From: Akkermansiaceae bacterium
GTDB taxonomy: Bacteria; Verrucomicrobiota; Verrucomicrobiia; Verrucomicrobiales; Akkermansiaceae
Direction: 5' to 3'
Length of the DNA: 33,887 bases
NCBI GenBank assembly: GCA_025354565.1
Contig: JANXMQ010000032.1
Span: 1-33,887 of the forward strand
A model generated the notes under the pieces. The model had not been told where the DNA came from and did no database searches. It was given only the letters and a program-made list of their open reading frames with translations. The position numbers were made by a program, and so were the translations under genes. Positions 24,524 through 33,887 of the stretch are shown in pieces. The first letter of the stretch is position 1, and each line of letters opens with the position of its first letter.

Positions 24524-24913
24524 ATGCGGGTTTACATTTTCATCTGCGGATTGACGATCCTGGCCATGGGTGGCGCAGCACCTTCTTTGTTGGAGCGACC
24601 GGACGCGATGGGTTTCCTCCAAGGCGCGCTTCAGTTAGGAGGCGGCATGGTGATCTGCGGGATTTTTTCGATCAAAATGCAATGGCACGGCATCATCGGC
24701 GCAGGAATCCTCGCGCTGTTAGGCGCGGCTCGCGGGCTGGGCAACGTGCCGGGACTGGCGAAATTTCTAACTGGTGAACGCCCGCGTGGGGTTGCTCCGC
24801 TGCTGGAAATGGGCGTGACGCTGATTTCCCTGCTGCTGTTGGTAAAAGTCATTCGTGCGCTTTATCAGGAGCGGACCCGGCGGATGCGGGAGGCGGCGGC
24901 ACAGGAGGAGTGA
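24524..24913 (+). CDS. Small membrane protein of unknown function
   Basis: Not recognised. The 129-residue product has about four hydrophobic stretches ([74 protein letters not shown]) and a highly charged C-terminal tail ([19 protein letters not shown]) predicted to lie in the cytoplasm by the positive-inside rule. Four short helices resemble small DoxX- or DUF-type membrane proteins, but no family is certain. ATG 24524 is chosen because the hydrophobic region starts there; the frame is open 27 codons further upstream. Its 3' end overlaps the convergent gene 24849-26351 by 65 bp. Confidence 0.55.
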   Translation: MRVYIFICGLTILAMGGAAPSLLERPDAMGFLQGALQLGGGMVICGIFSIKMQWHGIIGAGILALLGAARGLGNVPGLAKFLTGERPRGVAPLLEMGVTLISLLLLVKVIRALYQERTRRMREAAAQEE

Positions 24914-26351
24914 TGGGTGGAACGCTAGGTGCGGGAGCCGGGACCGGTGGCACGGGCTTCGGAATCAGGTCCTGCCACTGATGAAGCTGATAGCCCTCGC
25001 CGACGCCGCCGATCTCCCCTAACAGCTCAAAGCAACGCTGACGCCATTTTTCATAATCCGGTGGCGCGCGCTCGGCCTCGCGGCTGCTGGGAAACACTAG
25101 GTAACTGATTTTCAAATCCGAGACCGGACGGTTGTAGGGAGTCGCCTTCGGGTTGAGTTCATGGGCCAGCCGCAGCGATGCCTCGCCAACGATAAATGTG
25201 GGGCCACCGTCACCGACGATGGCCGGATAGAGGTTTTTCCCGTAGATGACCACTGCGTAGTCGCCGGCTTTCGGGGCAAAGGCATCATTGGAGGCGAGAA
25301 TGTTAACCGGAATAACGATGAACGGATCATACTCGGCGATGAGAAAACTGCGGTTCTTCAAATCCTCAATGCCGCGTTTGAGAAACTGGCTACGCTCGCG
25401 CAGCCAGGTCTTGCGGGCGGCGGTGGTCGTCGGGAGGACGAGTTCTTTCTGAGCGGCGGCCAAGCGCTTTTCCCAACCGGCAGTCATGGGATTCGGTGTC
25501 TGGGATTTCTTGGACCAGCCATAACTCGTGAACGGCTGATAGTTGGGCGAGTTCACGATATCATCCGGCAGCGTCGCCATTCGGTCGCCGTCCGAGCCAT
25601 CGGAAACCACATCCATTTCCGACTGCATGAAAAACACCTTGCGCCCACTTGGGGATTGGAACTGGAGGATGGTTTCGCAGTCGTAAATGTTGTGCTTGGT
25701 GAGCAACTCATTGAGCGAGGTCGCGTCACGCCGGACGCGAGCCACCTTGTTTTCGTAGAGCTTGCCGAACCAGGTGGAGACCTCGGACTTTTCGACGAGC
25801 GGCGGCAGACCGGGGAGCATTTTCGCGAGATCCGGATTGGAGGTTATCAGCTCCGCCATGGTTTTCGCGGGGGTGGGCAGGCGCAGCGAGAGCTGATAGG
25901 TGGCGGTGTAGCTGGTCTCGTCGAGGCGCTCGCGGGAGGCGATCCCACCTTTTACGATTTTCACCTCGGACTTGAAAGGGATACCGGAGCGGAGTTTACG
26001 CACATCGCTGACGGAACCGGTCTCGGCCACCGGCACGTCGGGTTGGTCCTGAGTCTCCGCGTTTTGCCGCTCGGCCTCCGCGAGGGATTTTTTCAAGGCC
26101 GCGATGTCGCGCTCGTATTTTTCCTCCATTTCCGCCCGAATCCGCGCCTCGGCCTGGCGATAGATGTCGTCCTTATCGGGTGCCGGGATGACCGGGGTGG
26201 GCGAGATCGCCTCCTTGATGCCATGTTTCAAGTGCGCCGCAAGCCCCTTGAAATACAACCCCACGCCACCGAGCGTCAGCACTAACAAACCCGCACCAAG
26301 CCAGGCCAGGCCGTTTCTCCGCCGCTTCTTGAATATCATTCGCTCAGCCAT
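24849..26351 (-). CDS. Membrane-anchored protein with coiled coil and proline-rich tail, unknown function
   Basis: Not recognised. The 500-residue product begins [14 protein letters not shown] followed by one membrane anchor ([20 protein letters not shown]), so most of the protein is probably periplasmic. A coiled coil follows (about 60-95, [20 protein letters not shown]), then a large soluble domain without motifs I know. The C-terminal about 35 residues are Pro/Ala-rich ([20 protein letters not shown]). The ATG at 26351 is preferred because the basic N-terminus precedes the anchor directly; the frame is open 38 codons upstream. Its tail overlaps the convergent membrane-protein gene by 65 bp. 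It is divergent from the exported-protein operon at 26850 with about 500 bp between. Confidence 0.65.
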   Translation of the reverse strand: MAERMIFKKRRRNGLAWLGAGLLVLTLGGVGLYFKGLAAHLKHGIKEAISPTPVIPAPDKDDIYRQAEARIRAEMEEKYERDIAALKKSLAEAERQNAETQDQPDVPVAETGSVSDVRKLRSGIPFKSEVKIVKGGIASRERLDETSYTATYQLSLRLPTPAKTMAELITSNPDLAKMLPGLPPLVEKSEVSTWFGKLYENKVARVRRDATSLNELLTKHNIYDCETILQFQSPSGRKVFFMQSEMDVVSDGSDGDRMATLPDDIVNSPNYQPFTSYGWSKKSQTPNPMTAGWEKRLAAAQKELVLPTTTAARKTWLRERSQFLKRGIEDLKNRSFLIAEYDPFIVIPVNILASNDAFAPKAGDYAVVIYGKNLYPAIVGDGGPTFIVGEASLRLAHELNPKATPYNRPVSDLKISYLVFPSSREAERAPPDYEKWRQRCFELLGEIGGVGEGYQLHQWQDLIPKPVPPVPAPAPSVPPITPPVPPPPASAGSAPDKAHE

Positions 26352-26849
26352 ACCCGGCGATGCTAGCAAGTTCCGCCGATCCATCAATCCCCGTCCGACA
26401 ATCTTTTTCCAAGCGTGGTTTTCACGGATGCAAAGCTTGGCCCACCCCTGAGCAACAGCCGCCATTCCCCCTTCTAATAATCTAGAAACCTACCGTCTCG
26501 GCCTGTAAATACGTCATACAGCAGCAAGAAAATCCCACCGCCCGCTGCGCCTGAGAAAAAACACCCGAAAATCCTCGCCAAAAGCCGGATATTCCGTCAG
26601 TCACTCTTTCGTCTTTCACGGGAAAGACGCTATATCGCCACCACTTTTACCAAACCAAATACAACTGCTTTTGCGACCACCAAAAGCTTCTGGGCCAGTT
26701 CCGAAACCTACAAATTTTAAATGGCCCCAAGAGAGACAAAGCTGTCGTGCCAAATCGGCGCGGCTTGTCGCGTCTTTCTTGGAGGCGCTTGTAGGTGCCT
26801 GGAACTGGGGCGCGGTCAAGTCCGCGCCCTTTATCTTCAGGAGCTAACC
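26352..26849. other. Intergenic region between divergent genes, with two hairpins
   Basis: No supported gene. It must hold the promoters of both flanking genes, but no clear -35/-10 pair was found. Two stems are seen: CGTCTTTC-ACGG-GAAAGACG (26610-26629), and GGGCGCGG (26808-26815) pairing with CCGCGCCC (26822-26829) around TCAAGT, followed by TTTA. The second lies in the expected leader of the downstream gene, 21 nt before its TTG start, and may be a REP element or a leader structure. Confidence 0.5.
26839..26843 (+). promoter_or_regulatory. Shine-Dalgarno deciding a TTG start
   Basis: AGGAG lies 6 nt before the TTG at 26850. The next in-frame ATG (26880) has no such site, so TTG is the likely start of the secreted-protein gene. 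Confidence 0.6.
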
Positions 26850-27715
26850 TTGAATCGCCAACGCGACTTCCTCACTACCATGAAACCGCTCCCACTCATT
26901 CTTTTCACCGCACTGGTCAGCATTGCCTCCGTCCGATCCGAGGATGCAGAACCAGCCGCCGTCCCCACCACCGCCCAAGTCATCGGCGAGGTGCAAGATG
27001 GCACGCCACCACCCGCCGAGCCGCCGAAGCCCGGCTTCGTCGTTGCCCCGGAGGACATCATTTCCTCCGAAACCCACATTCAGGATGGGCGCAAAATCAT
27101 CGTTCAGGAAATTTCTCCCATCGCCCTTCCCGCCCCGATAGCCGATCAACCCGTCTTGGATCAAACCAGTCCTGCCCTGCAACAACGCCTCGCCGGGTTG
27201 CACGACGCGCCACGCGTGGAGCAAGTCTTCATCGGAGCCACGGTTTTCCGATCCAAGGACTCCCCACCGCGCACCAATGCCACCTATCGGCCCAGCGGCG
27301 GCGGAAATCCTGTCACTTTCTGGTCGTCCGCCGATTTCTCACTTCTAACGGGTTTCTCATCCTACCTCGGCTCCGATGGCAAAACTCGCAACCTCACCAT
27401 GATGTGGAGTTCACGCGACCTCGACCGAGCTAACCCATTCCCCGCCCAAAACCCCGCCCCACAAATCCCCGCCTTCCCCGAAGGCAACGCCACTTATGCC
27501 ATCACCTCGGAAAATCCCACCCCAGAAGCCCTCGCCGCCATCCAGTCCATCCATGATGTTTACAACAACGAATTCGAGCGACTCAAAGCCGCATACGATA
27601 GCCGCGAGCAAGCCCGCCTCCAACAAGCCGCCGAGCTAAAAGCCCATCCACCAAAACCCAAAGATATAACTTTAAATTTCTGGACTACCCCAGCCGCTAC
27701 AGGAGGAAACGGACA

Positions 27716-27719
<4 letters not shown>
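26850..27719 (+). CDS. Secreted protein of unknown function, coupled to the TSP3/Ig-like gene
   Basis: Not recognised. The 289-residue product starts with a signal peptide (NRQRDFLTTMKPLPLILFTA then LVSIASVRS). It then has a Pro-rich segment (EPAAVPTTAQVIGEV...PPPAEPPKPG), a central region (RVEQVFIGATVFRSKDSPPR; GGGNPVTFWSSADFSLLTGF; SSYLGSDGKTRNLTMMWSSR) and a charged C-terminal part (EFERLKAAYDSREQARLQQA). It looks exported but lacks a membrane anchor. The stop overlaps the ATG of the 1128-residue secreted protein (ATGA), whose own Shine-Dalgarno AGGAGG (27701-27706) lies inside this gene, so the two are probably translated and function together. An ATG start 10 codons downstream is possible. 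Confidence 0.75.
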
Positions 27720-31102
<3,383 letters not shown>

Positions 31103-31106
31103 TTTA

Positions 31107-31925
31107 ATGAACTTGAAAATTGCCAAAAAAGTTTTCGCGGCATTATCATTTTTACAAATGATAATAATGCCAAATGTTTATGCCGAATCTCTGAGTCAGT
31201 CAGTGAGTGTTAAAAGCAATGACATAAAACTCACTGTTGAGTATCAGAAAAGCTACTCGGAAAGCGAGACAGTTCCTATAAAAACACTTATTGAGAACCT
31301 TTCAAATAATAACATCGGATTGGTATGGGCGACACAAATTTATGGTCTGCGAATTATCCTGATCGGTCCAGATGGCGCGCGTGTGAAAACATTGCCATAC
31401 ACATTAGATACCAAGCGCAATACCTTCGGTAAGATAAAGCGAAATGACAAAAGCGAGGATGAAATTATGCTGGCCGGATACTTTCCATTTGAAAAAGTTG
31501 GTGAATATCGTTGCAGGATTACAAGGCGTGTGTATGACACTTCCATGCTCAATGTGAGCGAGATTTCCCTAGACAATAGAGGTAATCCCGTAGATCTACT
31601 TGCGCCTGAGTTCACGTTCCGTGTTGAGACAGCAAAGCCAATTGAGCGCCCAGCGGATGACGCAAATCCAGGTATGCTACAAGGGTATGTGCTGGATGGC
31701 ATTGGAGGTTTAAGTAACGAAAATAAGAACGACCCGCACGATGATGCACCCAATCAACCCGGTGATTTCACAAATGCCTCGTCGTCCGGTCACTTATCAG
31801 TAACTGATCCTGCTAAATCCAAGGAATCAACAGTAACTAATCTGGCATTCTGGCGGTGGGTATTCTTCCTTGTGCCAGTTTTTGTCTGTACGTGGCTGAT
31901 AAAGCGGCGGACCAAAGGTAATTAA
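31107..31925 (+). CDS. Exported protein with C-terminal membrane anchor, partner of the preceding secreted protein
   Basis: Not recognised. The 272-residue product has a signal peptide (1 to about 26, ending NVYA), a probable beta-rich domain (about 30-175: DIKLTVEYQKSYSESETVPI; GLRIILIGPDGARVKTL; EVGEYRCRITRRVYDTS-type strands), a low-complexity polar linker (NENKNDPHDDAPNQPGDF), and a C-terminal membrane helix (WRWVFFLVPVFVCTWLI) with a basic tail KRRTKGN. That tail resembles sorting-type anchors. It starts 4 nt after the previous stop and shares its AT-rich composition, so the two were probably acquired together. A role as anchor, immunity or partner protein is inference from position only. 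Confidence 0.75.
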   Translation: MNLKIAKKVFAALSFLQMIIMPNVYAESLSQSVSVKSNDIKLTVEYQKSYSESETVPIKTLIENLSNNNIGLVWATQIYGLRIILIGPDGARVKTLPYTLDTKRNTFGKIKRNDKSEDEIMLAGYFPFEKVGEYRCRITRRVYDTSMLNVSEISLDNRGNPVDLLAPEFTFRVETAKPIERPADDANPGMLQGYVLDGIGGLSNENKNDPHDDAPNQPGDFTNASSSGHLSVTDPAKSKESTVTNLAFWRWVFFLVPVFVCTWLIKRRTKGN

Positions 31926-32236
31926 ACAATGTTGGATATGGTAACCGCCCGCCCTCACAACTCATCCACCGGAATCACGTCCACCGCCAAGTCGAGTTTC
32001 TGGCCGCCGGCCCCTACGTGCAGGTGGACATGTTCCGCATTTACAAACCCGCCGGTGGAAACTGGAAACAAACCGGCGCTAACAGCAGCATCCGCACGAC
32101 TGATCACAACGAGGATTTCGTGCAGTTGAACTTCACCGGCACCGCCGTCCAGTTCCTTGCCCCACAGGGCCCTGATCACGGCACCATCGAGGTGAACGGG
32201 GTCGTGAACGGGGTCGGGCCTAGATTCTTCAAATGA
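31926..32236 (+). pseudogene. GC-rich gene fragment without its 5' part
   Basis: GC content rises again just after the AT-rich gene. A frame open from the stop at 31919-31921 to the stop after 32236 reads as protein in its second half: RQVEFLAAGPYVQVDMFRIY, KPAGGNWKQTGANSSIRTTD, VQLNFTGTAVQFLAPQG. It could start at GTG 32018 (72 residues), but there is no Shine-Dalgarno and the sequence upstream looks continuous with it. It is either a very small gene or, more likely, the 3' relic of a longer secreted-type protein. The last codons run into a short tandem repeat. Confidence 0.4.
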
Positions 32237-32262
32237 ACGAGGTCGGGCCTAGATTTTTCAAA
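32193..32262. repeat. Tandem repeat, 29 bp x 2 plus a 12-bp partial copy
   Basis: Two adjacent 29-bp copies (32205-32233 and 32234-32262) differ at two positions; a 12-bp partial copy TGAACGGGGTCG precedes them at 32193-32204. The pattern of one shortened and two full copies mirrors the repeat at 1159-1306 but the sequence is unrelated. Confidence 0.75.
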
Positions 32263-32309
32263 TTTAAATAGGGGCGGATGTCCTATTTCAACCGCGCTCT
32301 ATTTTCATG

Positions 32310-32350
32310 AAAAACCCCGAGCTGGATGCCATGACAGCGCCAGCTCCGGG
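32310..32350 (-). terminator. Intrinsic terminator of the gene at 32379-33056
   Basis: On the minus strand CCCGGAGCTGG (32350-32340) pairs with CCAGCTCGGGG (32325-32315) with one bulge and a 14-nt loop, and is followed by five T (32314-32310). It lies 29 bp beyond the stop of the minus-strand gene. Confidence 0.7.
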
Positions 32351-32378
32351 TGGATGGACTTGGGGGTTAGCGGGTGGT

Positions 32379-33056
32379 TTAGCCGCCGATGGTGATTTCT
32401 GCGACGTTGCTCCACTGGCCGATTCTTTGGGAGTCTCGGGTGTAGATGGCGCGGTATTTCCACTTCACGGCGGGTGACGGGAAGGGGGTGGTATCGATGT
32501 AGTTCGGGCGGGTGTCCACGGCGATGAATTGCCAACCGCTGCCACTGTCTTTCTGGATTTCCACGGCTTCCATGCCCTGCTTGTGCCAGATGACTTCAAC
32601 TTGCCCGCCGCTGGCGCGGAGGGAAATTTGCGGGGTGAGGGTGGCGGGGTCCGGCGCGATGTGTTCCGGGCCGACGATGCCGAGGGCCTCGCCGATGCCT
32701 TCGGTGTAGGCGGGGGAGGCTTTGATGCGGCGGGCGAGGTCGCGGAAGCGGTTGAGGACGCCGAGGGTGACGGCGGGCGGCTCAAGCGCCGGGGCGGTGG
32801 TGTAAACCGGGTAGCTGGCGGGGCCGGTGCCAGTCAGGAGGGTGTTTTTGTAGTGGGTCCAGTTTTGCGCGGCGTCCCGGATGATGAGCGTGTAGTTGAG
32901 GGCGTAGCGGAACCAGGTGGCGTCCTCGGACTGGGATAAAACGTCGGCAGGGGTGAGGCCGAGTGGGGTGGCGTAGCTGGGGATGGTGTCGCGGAAGCGC
33001 TCGAAAAGGGCGGCTTTTGCATCGTCGGTTTTTGGGATGTAGTCTGTGTTTGACAT
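32379..33056 (-). CDS. Protein with fibronectin-III-like C-terminus, unknown function
   Basis: A 225-residue protein without signal peptide. The N-terminal 130 residues are mostly helical (MSNTDYIPKTDDAKAALFER; FRYALNYTLIIRDAAQNWTH; NRFRDLARRIKASPAYTEGI). The last about 85 residues read as a fibronectin-III/Ig-like strand domain (VEVIWHKQGMEAVEIQKDSG; GWQFIAVDTRPNYIDTTPFP; AVKWKYRAIYTRDSQRIGQW). I know this architecture as a hypothetical family that recurs in Verrucomicrobiota and Bacteroidota genomes but not its function. An intrinsic terminator follows the gene. Upstream lies the 21-bp minisatellite and the divergent TTG-start gene. Confidence 0.7.
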   Translation of the reverse strand: MSNTDYIPKTDDAKAALFERFRDTIPSYATPLGLTPADVLSQSEDATWFRYALNYTLIIRDAAQNWTHYKNTLLTGTGPASYPVYTTAPALEPPAVTLGVLNRFRDLARRIKASPAYTEGIGEALGIVGPEHIAPDPATLTPQISLRASGGQVEVIWHKQGMEAVEIQKDSGSGWQFIAVDTRPNYIDTTPFPSPAVKWKYRAIYTRDSQRIGQWSNVAEITIGG

Positions 33057-33100
33057 GGTATGTTGGTTTTCAGTGGTTTAGGGAGATTTTGGGGAGGGCT

Positions 33101-33311
33101 GGAACGACTCAGGCCCGGGCTTGGAAGGTGTAGGCCCGGGCTTGGAAGACGCAGGCCCGGGCGTGGAAGACGCAGGCCCGGGCTTGGAAGACTCAGGCTC
33201 GCGCTTGGAAGACGCAGGCTTAGGTTTGGAAGACTCAGGCTCGGGCTTGGAAGACGCAGGCCCGGGCTTGGAAGACTCAGGCTCGGGCTTGGAACGCGCA
33301 GGCCCGGGCGT
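33101..33311. repeat. 21-bp minisatellite, ten units
   Basis: Ten consecutive units of GGAAGACGCAGGCCCGGGCTT type (the first is 22 bp), varying mainly at GACGCA/GACTCA and CCCGGG/CTCGGG. Types with CCCGGG and CTCGGG partly alternate. Since 21 is a multiple of three, several frames stay open across it. On the minus strand one frame would read (S)KPGPAS/KPEPES repeats, but no start, signal or neighbour supports a gene. It lies between two divergent genes. Confidence 0.85.
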
Positions 33312-33474
33312 GGAGTCAGATGGGTCATGTGAGGGGCGGGCGCGGTCATGCAGGTGGCGAGGTGGGGCTGAATGTGGCGATTCGATAGAATTCCAGCATG
33401 AAATTGCGGGAGCGCAAGCAATGGAATGGATCAAATTCGGAACTGTTGTTTGGTGAGCTTAACTAATTTGAAAC

Positions 33475-33479
33475 GGAGG
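33475..33479 (+). promoter_or_regulatory. Shine-Dalgarno deciding a TTG start
   Basis: GGAGG lies 4 nt before the TTG at 33484; the next in-frame ATG is 12 codons further and has no such site. Confidence 0.6.
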
Positions 33480-33483
33480 AAAA

Positions 33484-33887
33484 TTGGCGGATGACCAAGA
33501 CCCAGCCCTCGAAGTCGCGATGCTGCATGTGGCCGATCAACTCTCCGCCTTGTCGGCGAAAACTCAGGATCACTTGCTAGGCGCGAAGGTGGAGATCAGC
33601 AAATCCGCTGCGGACCGACTGGGGAACAGCGAGATAGTGGTTTTTGCAAAAGGTGTGGCAGGGGCGGCGGCTGATAATGCGGTGGTATTGGACGTGGATT
33701 ACAAGATCACGGCGGCGGATCTAACGGCGTTGAACGATGCGATCACAAAATTCGAAAGCATGAAAACCAGTCCGCGCGATGCGAATGTGAAGCGCCGTGT
33801 AGCCACGATGAGCTTGGCGGAAGCGATCACTTTCGTGCGGGGGATTTACCGGAACGAGTTGGATAAGATGATGACGCGCTTCAAAAC
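33484..33887 (+). CDS. Unrecognised protein, 5' part only (continues past the window)
   Basis: The frame opens with TTG 33484 behind a good Shine-Dalgarno and stays open to the window end (134 codons). The sequence is soluble and mostly helical: ADDQDPALEVAMLHVADQLS, GAKVEISKSAADRLGNSEIV, DYKITAADLTALNDAITKFE, MSLAEAITFVRGIYRNELDK. There is no signal peptide. I do not recognise the family. It is divergent from the fibronectin-III-like gene across the minisatellite. The truncation is only by the window edge. Confidence 0.75.
   Translation, partial: MADDQDPALEVAMLHVADQLSALSAKTQDHLLGAKVEISKSAADRLGNSEIVVFAKGVAGAAADNAVVLDVDYKITAADLTALNDAITKFESMKTSPRDANVKRRVATMSLAEAITFVRGIYRNELDKMMTRFK

Noticed and set aside
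25161..26285. Plus-strand open frame of 374 codons
   Set aside because: Antisense to the membrane-anchored coiled-coil gene. The minus-strand frame has a plausible anchor, coiled coil and start, while this one does not resemble a protein.
26616..26819. Small minus-strand frame in the divergent intergenic region
   Set aside because: 67 codons without a ribosome site; contains parts of both hairpins and no recognisable domain. Kept as intergenic.
33101..33311. Possible CRISPR array
   Set aside because: Units are contiguous 21-mers without spacers and there are no cas genes in the window.
33078..33456. Open frames on both strands across the minisatellite
   Set aside because: Frames stay open only because the unit is a multiple of 3; no Shine-Dalgarno, signal peptide or recognisable domain.

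Overview
The window looks like a chromosomal segment of a GC-rich Gram-negative bacterium, most likely a member of the Verrucomicrobiota. This is inference from gene content and style: a secreted thrombospondin-type-3 (TSP3)/Ig-like protein with a poly-glycine linker, an RHS/YD-repeat protein carrying palindromic insertions, a REP-associated (RAYT) transposase, many dispersed short palindromes, and a complete lipid A aminoarabinose pathway. No rRNA or tRNA gene and no CRISPR array was seen.

Left part (1-8.3 kb). An accessory block carries a RAYT-type HUH transposase (minus strand), a decaying tandem repeat next to its start, and a 5'-truncated RHS gene whose AT-rich C-terminal tip (possible papain-like Cys/His/Asp toxin) is followed by a small AT-rich lipoprotein, a candidate immunity protein. 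Housekeeping and plasticity genes follow: aroC (chorismate synthase), a ParE/RelE-type toxin-antitoxin pair, a CvpA-like membrane protein, gatB (Asp/Glu-tRNA amidotransferase subunit B), and a small membrane protein on the other strand.

Middle (8.5-19.1 kb). A tight cassette encodes a membrane-anchored alpha/beta hydrolase with a GHSAG motif, a hemolysin III/PAQR-family membrane protein and a cytochrome P450, suggesting lipid chemistry. A half-size EamA transporter follows, then the arn cluster: arnT, arnB, arnC, a stand-alone ArnA formyltransferase, a stand-alone ArnA dehydrogenase/decarboxylase and arnD, with overlaps or spacings of only a few bases. Together these would make UDP-L-Ara4FN, attach it to undecaprenyl phosphate, deformylate it and transfer L-Ara4N to lipid A. 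The UDP-glucose dehydrogenase (ugd) and a recognisable ArnE/ArnF pair are absent from the window; the EamA protein just upstream is a candidate flippase.

Right-middle (19.1-26.4 kb). A headless fragment of a choice-of-anchor-D type protein, a secreted GHL10-family glycoside hydrolase, a sugar isomerase/epimerase-like TIM barrel, a voltage-gated-type K+ channel with an unusual turret insertion, a class IV PLP aminotransferase, a cluster of REP-like palindromes, and two unrecognised membrane-associated proteins that overlap tail to tail.

Right end (26.8-33.9 kb). A coupled pair encodes a small secreted protein and an 1128-residue secreted protein with TSP3-like calcium repeats, Ig-like domains, 22 consecutive glycines, and an abruptly AT-rich C-terminal half. 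An AT-rich gene for an exported, C-terminally anchored protein follows 4 nt later. This repeats the layout of the RHS locus: GC-rich constant part, sharp junction, AT-rich variable tail plus AT-rich exported partner. The window ends with a GC-rich gene fragment, short tandem repeats, a gene with an apparent intrinsic terminator, a 21-bp minisatellite and the 5' part of an unrecognised gene with a TTG start.
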